Shown here: positions 1 through 8,217 of the stretch, piece after piece
Layout of the letters: each line of letters begins with the position of its first letter
How positions within the stretch are numbered: position 1 is the first letter of the stretch
From: Polycyclovorans sp002706265
GTDB lineage: Bacteria > Pseudomonadota > Gammaproteobacteria > Nevskiales > Nevskiaceae
Direction of reading: 5' to 3'
Length of the DNA: 64,000 bases
Assembly (NCBI GenBank): GCA_963973915.1
Contig: CAXBBM010000002.1
Span: forward strand, 229,032-293,031
The notes under the pieces: model-generated
Database searches by the model: none
What the model was told of the DNA's origin: nothing
The model's input: only the letters and a program-made list of their open reading frames with translations
Program-made: the position numbers and the translations under genes

Positions 1-2
1 TG

Positions 3-509
3 GGTGATCTGCGGCCCGAGATCTACGTGGCCACGCTGGGTAAATCGCTGGGCAGTGCCGGCGCATTCGTGGCGGGCAGCGAGACCTTGATCGAATATCT
101 GGTGCAGCGGGCACGCTCTTGGGTTTTCTCGACCGCGCCGCCGCCGGCCTTGTCAGCGGCTGCATTGGTCGCGCTGCAGATCGTGCAGGGCGAGCCTGAG
201 CATCGACGCCACCTGAATGCGCTGATCGCCCGCTTCCGCGCCCGCGCCGCGGAGGCCGGACTGCCGCTGATGCCATCGCTGACCCCCATCCAGCCGCTGG
301 TGATCGGCCGTGATGCCGACGCGCTGGCCGCGAGCGCGCGGCTGATGGAGGCCGGTTACTGGGTTGCGGCGATTCGTCCGCCGACGGTGCCCGAGGGCAC
401 CGCCAGGCTGCGCATCACGCTCAGCGCCGCGCACGGCACGGCCGAGGTGGACGGACTGGTGCACGCGCTGCGCGAGGCGGTGCGCGCGCCGGCCGAGGTG
501 GCGGTGTGA
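3..509 (+). CDS. bioF: 8-amino-7-oxononanoate synthase, C-terminal part
   Basis: Last 168 residues of the PLP enzyme that joins a pimeloyl thioester to L-alanine in biotin synthesis. The frame is already open at the window edge, so the N-terminal half lies outside. The motif TLGK puts the PLP-binding lysine at bases 42-44, and the following GSAGAFVAGS is typical of alpha-oxoamine synthases. The stop codon overlaps the GTG start of bioD (GTGA), which suggests translational coupling. The family call is firm; only the true start is unseen. Confidence 0.93.
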   Translation, partial: GDLRPEIYVATLGKSLGSAGAFVAGSETLIEYLVQRARSWVFSTAPPPALSAAALVALQIVQGEPEHRRHLNALIARFRARAAEAGLPLMPSLTPIQPLVIGRDADALAASARLMEAGYWVAAIRPPTVPEGTARLRITLSAAHGTAEVDGLVHALREAVRAPAEVAV

Positions 510-1207
510 GCGCGCGCAGCCTGTTCGTGACCGGCACCGATACCGGCGTCGGCAAAACCGTGGTGGCCTGCACGGTGCTGCGGCAACTGGTGGCCGACGG
601 ACAGCGCGCCGTGGGCTTCAAGCCGGTGGCCAGTGGCTGCGAGACAACGCCGCACGGGCTTCGTAATGACGATGCCCTGGCGCTGCAGGCGGCCAGCGGA
701 CTGTCGGCCGCCTACGAGCAGATCAATCCCTATGCGTTCGCGCCGCCCATCGCCCCCCATCTGGCCGCGGCCTCAGTGGGCCAAACGGTGCGCATCAGTG
801 TGCTCGACCAGGCCCACGCCGCGCTGGCGGCCTGTGCCGATTGGGTGATCGTCGAAGGCGCCGGCGGCTGGGCGGTGCCGCTCAATGACGATCTGAGCTT
901 CGGCGGGTGGGTGGCCCAGCGCGACTGGCCGGTACTGCTGGTGGTGGGCATGCGGCTGGGCTGTATCAACCACGCCATGCTCTCGGTGGAGGCCATCAGC
1001 CGCCGCGCCCGCCTCGTCGGCTGGGTGGCCAACGGCCTGGCCGAGCGCATGGACGCCTATGACGAAACCCTGGCCTGCCTCAAGCGACAGATTGCCGTCC
1101 CGTTCTGGGGCGAGATCGCCACCGGCAGGCCACATGGGGCGCAACTGGACCTGTCGCGCCTCGCGCAACTGCGGTGCGAAACGACCGACGACGCAGGCCC
1201 GCCATGA
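506..1207 (+). CDS. bioD: Dethiobiotin synthetase
   Basis: ATP-dependent carboxylation and ring closure of 7,8-diaminopelargonate to dethiobiotin, the step after BioA. The protein has 233 residues, the usual length. A P-loop GTDTGVGKT lies at residues 10-18, the FKPVASG substrate segment follows at about 38-44, and the VEGAGG motif is at 116-121. The GTG start overlaps the bioF stop by four bases, so the two genes form an operon. No other bio gene follows; after a 104-base gap the cytochrome oxidase locus begins. Confidence 0.94.
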   Translation: MSARSLFVTGTDTGVGKTVVACTVLRQLVADGQRAVGFKPVASGCETTPHGLRNDDALALQAASGLSAAYEQINPYAFAPPIAPHLAAASVGQTVRISVLDQAHAALAACADWVIVEGAGGWAVPLNDDLSFGGWVAQRDWPVLLVVGMRLGCINHAMLSVEAISRRARLVGWVANGLAERMDAYDETLACLKRQIAVPFWGEIATGRPHGAQLDLSRLAQLRCETTDDAGPP

Positions 1208-1311
1208 CGGCTCAAGCGCGATCAACCCGCCCGCGGCCCGGCCTCAGGTGCCGGCGGCCGGGGCGTGTTGGCTTTCCCTCCCGGCGGTGGCACCCTGATC
1301 TTTAATGGTGA

Positions 1312-1881
1312 ATGGACCCGATTCCTTTGCGTGAGGGTTTTCGCTTGCACTACAATCCGCACCCCAGCAGAAACGACTCTCCAGCGGCCTTGCCGGCGCG
1401 GGTGGTCATCGCGCCCAACGCGTCGCTGAGCCCTGAACAGGCGGTGTGGTTCATGGCGTCGATTTCTGCAGTAGGACTGAGTATTGCGCTGGTGTTCACG
1501 TGGATGGGTTTCTGGCCGGTGCTGCCGATTGCGGGTCTGGAATTGACTGCGCTGGGCGCTGCGCTTTGGGTCAGTCTGCGGCGCAATGCGTATCGGGAAG
1601 TGGTGGATGTCAATGACGGGCACGTCATCGTGGAAATGGGTCGGGTGGGCGAGGGTGCTGTCAGCACCATTTGCTGGCCGAGGGCCTGGACAAGGATCGA
1701 TTTACGGGCGGGCGCCAACCGTTTGGCGCCCACCGAGTTATGGCTCGCTTTTGGAGCGCAGCGCCTGCGACTGGCGCGCTGCCTCACTGATGAAGAACGT
1801 GAATGTTTGGCTGACCGGCTCAAAAGCCTGATCAAGGCGCCGGCAGTGTTACCCGGGCTTACAACGGCCCGGACCGGATGA
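1312..1881 (+). CDS. DUF2244 family integral membrane protein
   Basis: Protein of 189 residues with two adjacent membrane segments at about 44-65 and 67-88, preceded by the family-like stretch NASLSPEQAVWF. DUF2244 proteins are often found directly upstream of cytochrome c oxidase subunit II, as here: coxB starts 16 bases after this stop. No biochemical role is known; the context suggests a part in oxidase assembly or stability. The first 30 residues are weakly conserved in character, so the start could be later than the ATG chosen. Confidence 0.75.
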   Translation: MDPIPLREGFRLHYNPHPSRNDSPAALPARVVIAPNASLSPEQAVWFMASISAVGLSIALVFTWMGFWPVLPIAGLELTALGAALWVSLRRNAYREVVDVNDGHVIVEMGRVGEGAVSTICWPRAWTRIDLRAGANRLAPTELWLAFGAQRLRLARCLTDEERECLADRLKSLIKAPAVLPGLTTARTG

Positions 1882-1896
1882 CGATTGGAGAGTGAA

Positions 1897-3156
1897 ATGC
1901 TGAAGCGCTTGCAGGCGGCTGTCATGGGGTCGGCGGTACTGGGGCTGTTGAACACCACGGCGGCATCGGCCTATCTGGACACCAGCAATGGTTGGAACCT
2001 GCCGACCGGCGCGACCGACATCGGCGCCGAGGTCTTTTCGCTGCACATGTGGATGTTCTGGATCTGCACGGTGATCGGCATCGGCGTGTTCGGCACGATG
2101 ATGTACTCCATCATCCGTCACCGAAAATCGTTGGGCGCCAAGTCGGCGAGCTTCCACCATTCAACCGCCGTCGAGATTGTCTGGACGGCCCTGCCGTTCG
2201 CGATCCTGATTGCCATCGCCATTCCGGCCGCCGGCACCCTGATCAAGATGGAAGATACCCGTGATGCCGACATCACCATCAAGGTGACCGGCTACCAGTG
2301 GATGTGGGAGTACGAGTATCTGGGCGAAGACGTGCGCTTCTTCTCGCGCCTGAAGCAGGACGCCAACGAGGCCCGTCAGCTCAAGTCCGGGATCGATGTC
2401 CACCAGGTCGAAAACTATTTGGTCGATGTGGACCGCCCCCTGATGATTCCCGTGGGCAAGAAGGTGCGCTTTCTGATCACCTCCAACGATGTCATCCACG
2501 CTTGGTGGGTGTCTGACCTGACGGTGAAAAAAGACGCCATTCCGGGTTACATCAACGAAGCGTGGACCAATGCCAAGGTGCCGGGCACCTACCGCGGCGT
2601 CTGTGCCGAACTCTGTGGCCGTGACCATGGCTTCATGCCGATCGTGGTCGAGGCGGTCCCGCAGGACGAATTCGACGCCTGGCTTGCCGAGCAGAAAGGG
2701 TCATCCTCGGACACGGCCGATGTGGCCGGCACCCCCAAGACGGTGACGGTCGATGAGTCCGCCGCAACCGAAGTTGCAGCGGCCGGGTCCCCCGCCGTTG
2801 CTGCCGACGACGCAGCCGAGGGCGCTGAAGAAGCCGCGGATGCCGAGGCCCCGGCCGAAACGGACCTCGATGCCCTGATGGCGTCCGGTGAAACCGTCTA
2901 CACCCGCAACTGCGCTGCATGCCACCAGGCTGCGGGCACCGGCCTGCCGCCCAACTTCCCCTCGCTGGTGGGCAGTGCGGTGGTCACCGGCGATGCCGAT
3001 GCGCAGGTCATGCAGATTCTCAAAGGCAAGGGCATGATGCCGCCGTTCGCCAATCTGTCTGACGCCGACATTGCCGCAGTCGTCACCTACACCCGCAACA
3101 GCTGGGGCAACGACAGCGGTGTGGTTCAGCCGGCCGACGTTGCCGCGCTGCGCTAA
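1897..3156 (+). CDS. coxB: Cytochrome c oxidase subunit II with fused cytochrome c domain
   Basis: CuA subunit of a caa3-type terminal oxidase, 419 residues. I chose the ATG at 1897 over an upstream TTG because GGAG lies 7-10 bases before it and it begins a clean signal peptide (cleavage near residue 25). Two membrane helices (about 48-70 and 94-115) precede the cupredoxin domain, whose CuA ligands are H201, C236, C240, H244 and M247. A 55-60 residue linker rich in Ala, Glu and Asp leads to a C-terminal cytochrome c domain with CAACH at 339-343 and a Met ligand in GMMPP near 380. The fused heme domain means electrons can enter without soluble cytochrome c. Confidence 0.97.
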   Translation: MLKRLQAAVMGSAVLGLLNTTAASAYLDTSNGWNLPTGATDIGAEVFSLHMWMFWICTVIGIGVFGTMMYSIIRHRKSLGAKSASFHHSTAVEIVWTALPFAILIAIAIPAAGTLIKMEDTRDADITIKVTGYQWMWEYEYLGEDVRFFSRLKQDANEARQLKSGIDVHQVENYLVDVDRPLMIPVGKKVRFLITSNDVIHAWWVSDLTVKKDAIPGYINEAWTNAKVPGTYRGVCAELCGRDHGFMPIVVEAVPQDEFDAWLAEQKGSSSDTADVAGTPKTVTVDESAATEVAAAGSPAVAADDAAEGAEEAADAEAPAETDLDALMASGETVYTRNCAACHQAAGTGLPPNFPSLVGSAVVTGDADAQVMQILKGKGMMPPFANLSDADIAAVVTYTRNSWGNDSGVVQPADVAALR

Positions 3157-3213
3157 ACCCGCACTGGTTTTACCGCCCTAATTTTCAGACGCACCCGAGT
3201 TCAGGAGCAACAG

Positions 3214-4860
3214 ATGGCCCACGCACACGCTGATCACCACGACGATCACGACCACCACGGCCCCGACAAGGGGATCATGCGCTGGATCAAGACCACCAAC
3301 CATAAAGATCTGGGAACGCTGTATCTGTTCTTCGCGTTCACCATGTTCTTCATTGGCGGAATGATGTCGCTGGTCATCCGCGCCGAGCTGTTCCAGCCCG
3401 GTCTGCAGTTCGTGCATCCGGAATTCTTCAACCAGATGACGACGATGCACGCGCTGGTGATGATTTTCGGCGGCGTCATGCCCGGCTTCGTGGGCCTGGC
3501 CAACTGGATGGTGCCGATGCAGGTCGGCTGCTCCGATCTGGCCCTGCCGCGCATCAACAACTGGGGCTTCTGGCTGTTGCCTGCGGCGTTCACGCTGCTG
3601 CTGTCAACGCTGTTCCTGCCCGGCGGCGCGCCCGCCGGTGGCTGGACCATGTACCCGCCGCTGGTGCTGCAGACCGGTGATGCGTTTCCGTTTCTGATCT
3701 TTGCGGTCCACTTGATGGGGATCTCGTCGATCACCGGCGCCATCAACATCGTCGTGACCATTCTCAACATGCGTGCGCCCGGCATGACGCTGCTGAAAAT
3801 GCCGCTGTTCGTCTGGACTTGGCTGATCACCGCCTACCTGCTGATCGCGGTCATGCCCGTGCTGGCCGGCGCGGTGACCATGCTGCTGACCGACAAGTAC
3901 TTTGCCACCAGTTTCTTCACCGCCTCGGGCGGCGGTGACCCGGTGATGTTCCAGCACATTTTCTGGTTCTTCGGGCATCCCGAGGTGTACATCATGATTC
4001 TGCCGGCCTTCGGCATCGTCAGCACCATCATCCCGACGTTTGCCCGCAAGCGGCTGTTTGGCTACGACTCGATGGTGTATGCCACGGCGTCGATTGCCTT
4101 CCTCAGCTTCATCGTCTGGGCGCACCACATGTTCACCGTGGGCATGCCGCTGGCTGCCGAGCTGTTCTTCATGTTCGCGACCATGCTGATCGCCGTGCCG
4201 ACCGGCGTGAAGGTGTTCAACTGGGTGGCGACGATGTGGCGAGGCTCGATGACCTTCGAGACCCCGATGCTGTTCGCCATCGCCTTCGTGTTTCTGTTCA
4301 CCATCGGGGGTTTCTCGGGCCTGATGCTGGCGCTGACGCCGGTGGACTTCCTCTATCACGACACCTACTTCGTGGTGGCGCACTTCCACTACGTGCTGGT
4401 GCCGGGCGCGGTGTTCTCGATCATCGCTGCCGTGTACTACTGGATCCCGAAGTGGACCGGTCGCATGTACAACGAATCCCTGGGCAAGCTGCATTTCTGG
4501 CTGTCGGCGATTTTCATCAACGTGACCTTCTTCCCCCAGCACTTCGCCGGTCTGGCCGGCATGCAGCGTCGCGTGCCCGACTATGCCGTGCAGTTCCTGG
4601 ATTTCAACGTCTGGTCGTCGGTCGGGGCGTTCGTGTTCTTCTTCGCCCAGTTCATTTTCATCTACAACATGCTCGCCTGCTGCTACGGTTGGGGCGGGCG
4701 CAAGCGCGATCTGACCGACCGCGTGTGGGAAGGCGCGACCGGACTGGAATGGACCGTGCCGTCACCTGCGCCATATCACACGTTCGAAGATCAGCCGCAG
4801 ATCGGTGACGACGGCGAGCCGGTGAAGGTGAAAGCCACCAAGACCGCGAAGGCCCATTGA
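3214..4860 (+). CDS. coxA: Cytochrome c oxidase subunit I
   Basis: Catalytic heme-copper subunit that reduces O2 to water and pumps protons, 548 residues. Heme a ligands H79 and H392, heme a3 ligand H390 and CuB ligands H255, H304 and H305 are all present. GHPEVY contains the Tyr (259) that crosslinks to H255, and its Glu (257) matches the D-channel glutamate. K333 matches the K-channel lysine. The first 16 residues hold a run of His and Asp (HAHADHHDDHDHHG), unusual for the family and possibly metal-binding. It lies in the cox operon 57 bases after coxB. Confidence 0.98.
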   Translation: MAHAHADHHDDHDHHGPDKGIMRWIKTTNHKDLGTLYLFFAFTMFFIGGMMSLVIRAELFQPGLQFVHPEFFNQMTTMHALVMIFGGVMPGFVGLANWMVPMQVGCSDLALPRINNWGFWLLPAAFTLLLSTLFLPGGAPAGGWTMYPPLVLQTGDAFPFLIFAVHLMGISSITGAINIVVTILNMRAPGMTLLKMPLFVWTWLITAYLLIAVMPVLAGAVTMLLTDKYFATSFFTASGGGDPVMFQHIFWFFGHPEVYIMILPAFGIVSTIIPTFARKRLFGYDSMVYATASIAFLSFIVWAHHMFTVGMPLAAELFFMFATMLIAVPTGVKVFNWVATMWRGSMTFETPMLFAIAFVFLFTIGGFSGLMLALTPVDFLYHDTYFVVAHFHYVLVPGAVFSIIAAVYYWIPKWTGRMYNESLGKLHFWLSAIFINVTFFPQHFAGLAGMQRRVPDYAVQFLDFNVWSSVGAFVFFFAQFIFIYNMLACCYGWGGRKRDLTDRVWEGATGLEWTVPSPAPYHTFEDQPQIGDDGEPVKVKATKTAKAH

Positions 4861-4997
4861 GCAACCGGCCTGACAAGCTGACCGAGCAGCAGCTGGCTGC
4901 CCGTGCGCGCCGAAACTGGATTCTGTTCGGCGTGCACGTGGTGCTGGCGATTGTGATTTTTCTGGGTTTCTACCTCAAGGTGACGCGCGGCGGATGA
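4857..4997 (+). CDS. Small cytochrome oxidase assembly-type membrane peptide
   Basis: A 46-residue protein with a charged N-terminus and one membrane helix at about 21-41, ending KVTRGG. It starts at a TTG that overlaps the coxA stop and ends by overlapping the ATG of ctaG, so it is translationally locked between the two. Many beta- and gammaproteobacteria carry a similarly sized one-helix protein between coxA and ctaG, annotated as cytochrome oxidase small assembly protein. I base the call on position, size and topology, not on a catalytic motif. Confidence 0.7.
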   Translation: MSNRPDKLTEQQLAARARRNWILFGVHVVLAIVIFLGFYLKVTRGG

Positions 4998-5530
4998 AGA
5001 ACGCAGGCCGCTACCGTCATGCGATGCGCCTGGGTGTGGTCGTGGTGGCCATGTTCGGCTTCGGCTACGCGCTGGTGCCTTTGTATAACGCCCTGTGTGA
5101 TGCGCTGGGCATCAATGGACGTACGGCATTGGTCGCGGCCGAGGCGCTTGAGGCGGTCAAGCCGGATCTGAGCCGAACGGTGAAGGTGGAGTTCGTGACC
5201 ACCGTCAATGGTTCGGCACCCTGGGATTTTTCGTCTGAACAGCCGTCCATTGAAGTCCATCCGGGCGAGTTGCACACGGTGATTTTCAACGTCACCAATC
5301 ACGGGGATGCCGCCGTGGGTCAGGCCGTCCCCAACATCGCGCCGTGGAACGCGGCGCGCCACCTGCGCAAGACCGAATGTTTCTGCTTCAACAATCAGCC
5401 TCTGCCCAGTGGTGAAGCACAGCAGATGCCGATGCGCTTCATGATTGACCCGGCCCTGCCGGCTGATATCAATACCGTCACGCTGTCGTATACCTTTTTC
5501 GATGTACCCCAGGTTGCCGCGGTGCACTGA
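4994..5530 (+). CDS. ctaG: Cytochrome c oxidase assembly protein CtaG (Cox11)
   Basis: Membrane-anchored periplasmic copper chaperone that helps build the CuB centre of subunit I. It has 178 residues: one N-terminal helix (about 13-32) followed by an immunoglobulin-like domain. The copper-binding CFCF motif puts cysteines at 129 and 131, with a further Cys at 35 just after the helix. The ATG at 4994 overlaps the stop of the preceding 46-residue peptide. A gap of about 70 bases separates it from coxC. Confidence 0.96.
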   Translation: MKNAGRYRHAMRLGVVVVAMFGFGYALVPLYNALCDALGINGRTALVAAEALEAVKPDLSRTVKVEFVTTVNGSAPWDFSSEQPSIEVHPGELHTVIFNVTNHGDAAVGQAVPNIAPWNAARHLRKTECFCFNNQPLPSGEAQQMPMRFMIDPALPADINTVTLSYTFFDVPQVAAVH

Positions 5531-5601
5531 GCACGTCGCAATCGGACCCGTTTCATCAACGTTTGCCGTCACGCATAACAACGCAGATCGAGGGAGTCAC
5601 C

Positions 5602-6477
5602 ATGGCCACAGCAGCGCCAAACAAAGACCGCTATTTCGTCCCCGCGCCCAGCGCCTGGCCGTTCATGATGACGATTGGCCTGGCCATTCTCGTGCTCGGC
5701 GTCTCCAACTATCTGGAATCGAAGAGCTTCGGCACGATTCCGATGCTGGCGGGCCTGGCACTGGTGATCTACATCGTCTTCCGCTGGTTTGGGGGCGTGA
5801 TCTCGGAAAGTGAGCGCGGCGAGTACGGCAAGCAGGTCGACATGACCTATCGCTGGAGCATGGGCTGGTTCATCTTTTCCGAGGTGATGTTCTTCGGCGC
5901 TTTCTTCGGCGCACTGTTCTACGCGCGCACCCTGTCGCTGCCCTGGCTGTCGGGCGCGGGTGAAAAGATTGAAACCAATCTGCAGATCTGGCCCGGTTTC
6001 GAAGCGGTGTGGCCCAGCAATGGCCCGGCTGCGCTCGGCGGCGATTTCCAGACCATCCCCGCCTTCGACGTGCCGTTGATCAACACGCTGATCCTGCTGA
6101 CCTCCGGGGTGACCATCACCCTGTCGCACCACGCGCTGAAAGAAGACAAGCGTTTGCCGGCGATCCTGTGGATGTGGGCCACCGTTGCCCTCGGGGTGCT
6201 GTTCCTGTACTTCCAGGTTGAGGAATACATCCACGCCTACCGCGACCTGAACCTGACCATGGGCTCGGGCATCTATGGCTCGACCTTCTTCATGCTGACC
6301 GGCTTCCACGGCATGCACGTGACGCTGGGCACGATCATGCTCATCGTGATTGCGCTGCGCTTGATGAAAGGCCATTTCAAGCCCGATTCACATTTCGGCT
6401 ACGAAGGCGTGGCGTGGTACTGGCACTTCGTCGACGTGGTGTGGCTGGGCCTGTTCGTGGTGGTCTACTGGCTCTGA
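5602..6477 (+). CDS. coxC: Cytochrome c oxidase subunit III
   Basis: Third core subunit of the oxidase, 291 residues with seven predicted membrane helices. It stabilises subunit I and the D proton pathway. I chose the ATG at 5602, which is preceded by AGGGAG at 5591-5596, over an in-frame TTG 39 bases upstream that has no ribosome site. Conserved segments include GFHGMHV and the C-terminal WYWHFVDVVWL. It is the last gene before a perfect hairpin terminator. Confidence 0.96.
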   Translation: MATAAPNKDRYFVPAPSAWPFMMTIGLAILVLGVSNYLESKSFGTIPMLAGLALVIYIVFRWFGGVISESERGEYGKQVDMTYRWSMGWFIFSEVMFFGAFFGALFYARTLSLPWLSGAGEKIETNLQIWPGFEAVWPSNGPAALGGDFQTIPAFDVPLINTLILLTSGVTITLSHHALKEDKRLPAILWMWATVALGVLFLYFQVEEYIHAYRDLNLTMGSGIYGSTFFMLTGFHGMHVTLGTIMLIVIALRLMKGHFKPDSHFGYEGVAWYWHFVDVVWLGLFVVVYWL

Positions 6478-6493
6478 TGGTGCGGTTCTCCAC

Positions 6494-6530
6494 CCATAAA
6501 AAAGGCCCGAATCACGGGCCTTTTTTATGG
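6494..6530. terminator. Bidirectional intrinsic terminator after coxC
   Basis: Perfect 16-bp inverted repeat (6494-6509 with 6515-6530) around a five-base loop AATCA. The stem has a GC core (GGCCCG) and six A residues on one side and six T residues on the other, so it can stop transcription from either strand. It lies between the convergent genes coxC (+) and the DUF2909 protein (-). Confidence 0.93.
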
Positions 6531-6545
6531 TCTCAATGGCAGCGC

Positions 6546-6785
6546 TCAGGGTTGTGGCCCGTGCGGCATGATCCAGCCCAGACCGTAGGCGACCAATACG
6601 AAGATGATCAAGGTGACTGACAGGACCACGCGCAGTTTCAACAGACCGAGGGTTCGTTTGCGTGACGAGTTGTCCTTGACGAGGAAAAATGCGCTGGTGA
6701 ACAGGCTGGCGATGATGCCCAGCAGCAATGCGGCAATGATGAGTTTGGCGATCACCAGCAGGCTCTTTGCGATTAGGGCGACCAT
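6546..6785 (-). CDS. DUF2909 (twin transmembrane) protein
   Basis: A 79-residue protein made of two membrane helices (about 8-34 and 50-72) joined by a basic turn (DNSSRKRT). Size and topology match the DUF2909 family, which is regularly found inside proteobacterial cytochrome oxidase loci between subunit III and SURF1. It is transcribed against its neighbours, and its stop sits 16 bases from the shared terminator. No function is established for the family. Confidence 0.72.
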   Translation of the reverse strand: MVALIAKSLLVIAKLIIAALLLGIIASLFTSAFFLVKDNSSRKRTLGLLKLRVVLSVTLIIFVLVAYGLGWIMPHGPQP

Positions 6786-6851
6786 GATAGGGCGAGGTCG
6801 GCGCGCCTGCGTGCGGGGCGGGCGTGACCCGGCCAGGGTGCCTTCCGGCCG

Positions 6852-7568
6852 ATGACCGGCACGCGCAGCTTTCGGCCTCCACGCTGGTCCTGGCTGGGCT
6901 ACCTGCCCTTGATGGCATTGCTCTTGTCGCTGGGCGGCTGGCAGTTGAACCGTGGGCTCACCAAGGTGGCGCTCGACGAGGATGCGGCGGCGCCGCAGGT
7001 GATGCAGCCCTGGTCGGAGACGCTGGTGCCGCAGATCACGCCGCCCCTGCCGGTGCGCATGCGGGGTGAATATCGGTCGGCACCCCTGTTGTTGCTGGAC
7101 AATCAGAGTCACGACCGGCACCCCGGAGTTCACCTCTGGGCGGTGTTCCAGCCCGATCAGGGGCCGCTGGTGGTGGTCAACCAGGGCTGGATGCCGTGGA
7201 ACGGGGGGCGTGACGCACTGCCCGACCTGCCGCCACTGCCCACCGAGGCGCAGACGCTTGAGGGCCTGTGGCGCCCCTTGCCCCGCGCCGGCATCGCGCT
7301 GGCGCAGGCCGAGTGCAGCCCGCTCACGCAGTCACCGGCGCTGGTGCTGTACCCGACAGCGGCGACCCTGGGCTGCCTGCTGGACGCGCCGGTGGCGGAC
7401 GGGCTGCTGCTGCTGGACCCCGACGACCGGCATCCCGGGGTTCGGGCGTGGTCGCTGACGGCGGCGGTGCCTGCCACCCGCCATTTTGGATACGCCGCGC
7501 AATGGTTCATGTTTGCGGCAGTGCTGACTTTTTTCTTTGTGACGCTGAATTTGAGGGTAAAGGCATGA
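6852..7568 (+). CDS. SURF1 family cytochrome oxidase biogenesis protein
   Basis: Protein of 238 residues with the SURF1 layout: an N-terminal helix (about 16-32) ending in GGWQLNRG, a periplasmic domain with GEY and the NQGW segment, and a C-terminal helix at about 216-235. SURF1 helps insert heme a into subunit I. Its divergent neighbour is the DUF2909 gene and its stop overlaps the next ATG (ATGA). Confidence 0.9.
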   Translation: MTGTRSFRPPRWSWLGYLPLMALLLSLGGWQLNRGLTKVALDEDAAAPQVMQPWSETLVPQITPPLPVRMRGEYRSAPLLLLDNQSHDRHPGVHLWAVFQPDQGPLVVVNQGWMPWNGGRDALPDLPPLPTEAQTLEGLWRPLPRAGIALAQAECSPLTQSPALVLYPTAATLGCLLDAPVADGLLLLDPDDRHPGVRAWSLTAAVPATRHFGYAAQWFMFAAVLTFFFVTLNLRVKA

Positions 7569-8155
7569 CGCAATCGCGGGTCAAGGGACGGCTGCAGCTG
7601 GTGCTGCTGGGTCTGCTGTTTTCGGCACCTCTGGTGATGGCCGCGGTGCTGTATTTCGTTGCGCCCGAATGGCAACCCGAAGGGCGCACCAATTACGGCG
7701 AGCTGATCCGTCCGGCGCAGCCGCTGCCCGAGCCGCAGTGGCGCAAGGTCGACGGCGAAACCGTGGGCCTGGCCGCGATTCGTGGGCACTGGAGCTGGGT
7801 GATGCGGATTGAGGGCGCCTGCGACGGCAGCTGCGAGACGGCCCTGTACGACCTGCGGCAGACGCGCATGCTGCTCAACGAGAAGCGACTGCGGCTGCGA
7901 CGCATCCTGTTGGTCGAAGATGCCAGCCGGCTTGAGGCACTGGCCGCGCAACTCGGCGAGGTGCACCCCGATCTGCAGATCTACGCGCCGCTGGACACGG
8001 ATGCGGCGGCGGCCGCCTTCCCCGAAGCGGAACCGGGCACGGTGTTCGTGGTTGATCCGCTGGGCAATTTAATGATGCGCTACGCCCCGCAACCCGATCT
8101 TCGCAAGGTGCTCAAGGACATCAAGCGACTGATGCGGGTTTCGCAGGTCGGGTGA
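7565..8155 (+). CDS. SCO-like thioredoxin-fold membrane protein
   Basis: Protein of 196 residues: an N-terminal membrane anchor (about 10-31) and a soluble domain containing CDGSC at 86-90. That CxxxC spacing is the copper/redox motif of SCO proteins, which metallate CuA in subunit II. Overall sequence is divergent from typical Sco1, and I could not place the distal histidine with confidence. It overlaps the SURF1 gene by four bases and precedes ctaA, so a role in oxidase assembly is likely. Confidence 0.7.
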   Translation: MTQSRVKGRLQLVLLGLLFSAPLVMAAVLYFVAPEWQPEGRTNYGELIRPAQPLPEPQWRKVDGETVGLAAIRGHWSWVMRIEGACDGSCETALYDLRQTRMLLNEKRLRLRRILLVEDASRLEALAAQLGEVHPDLQIYAPLDTDAAAAAFPEAEPGTVFVVDPLGNLMMRYAPQPDLRKVLKDIKRLMRVSQVG

Positions 8156-8217
8156 GCCGGTCATTGCCACCGGGCGCTTGCCGTAAAATGCGCGCCCTCG
8201 AATGCTTGTGAGCTGAG

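Noticed and set aside
1885..1896. TTG start for coxB
   Set aside because: The ATG at 1897 has a well-placed GGAG and begins the signal peptide; the TTG adds only four residues without a site.
3604..4542. 312-codon - strand frame opposite coxA
   Set aside because: Antisense shadow of a gene with every catalytic ligand in place; His/Glu/Arg-rich with no fold.
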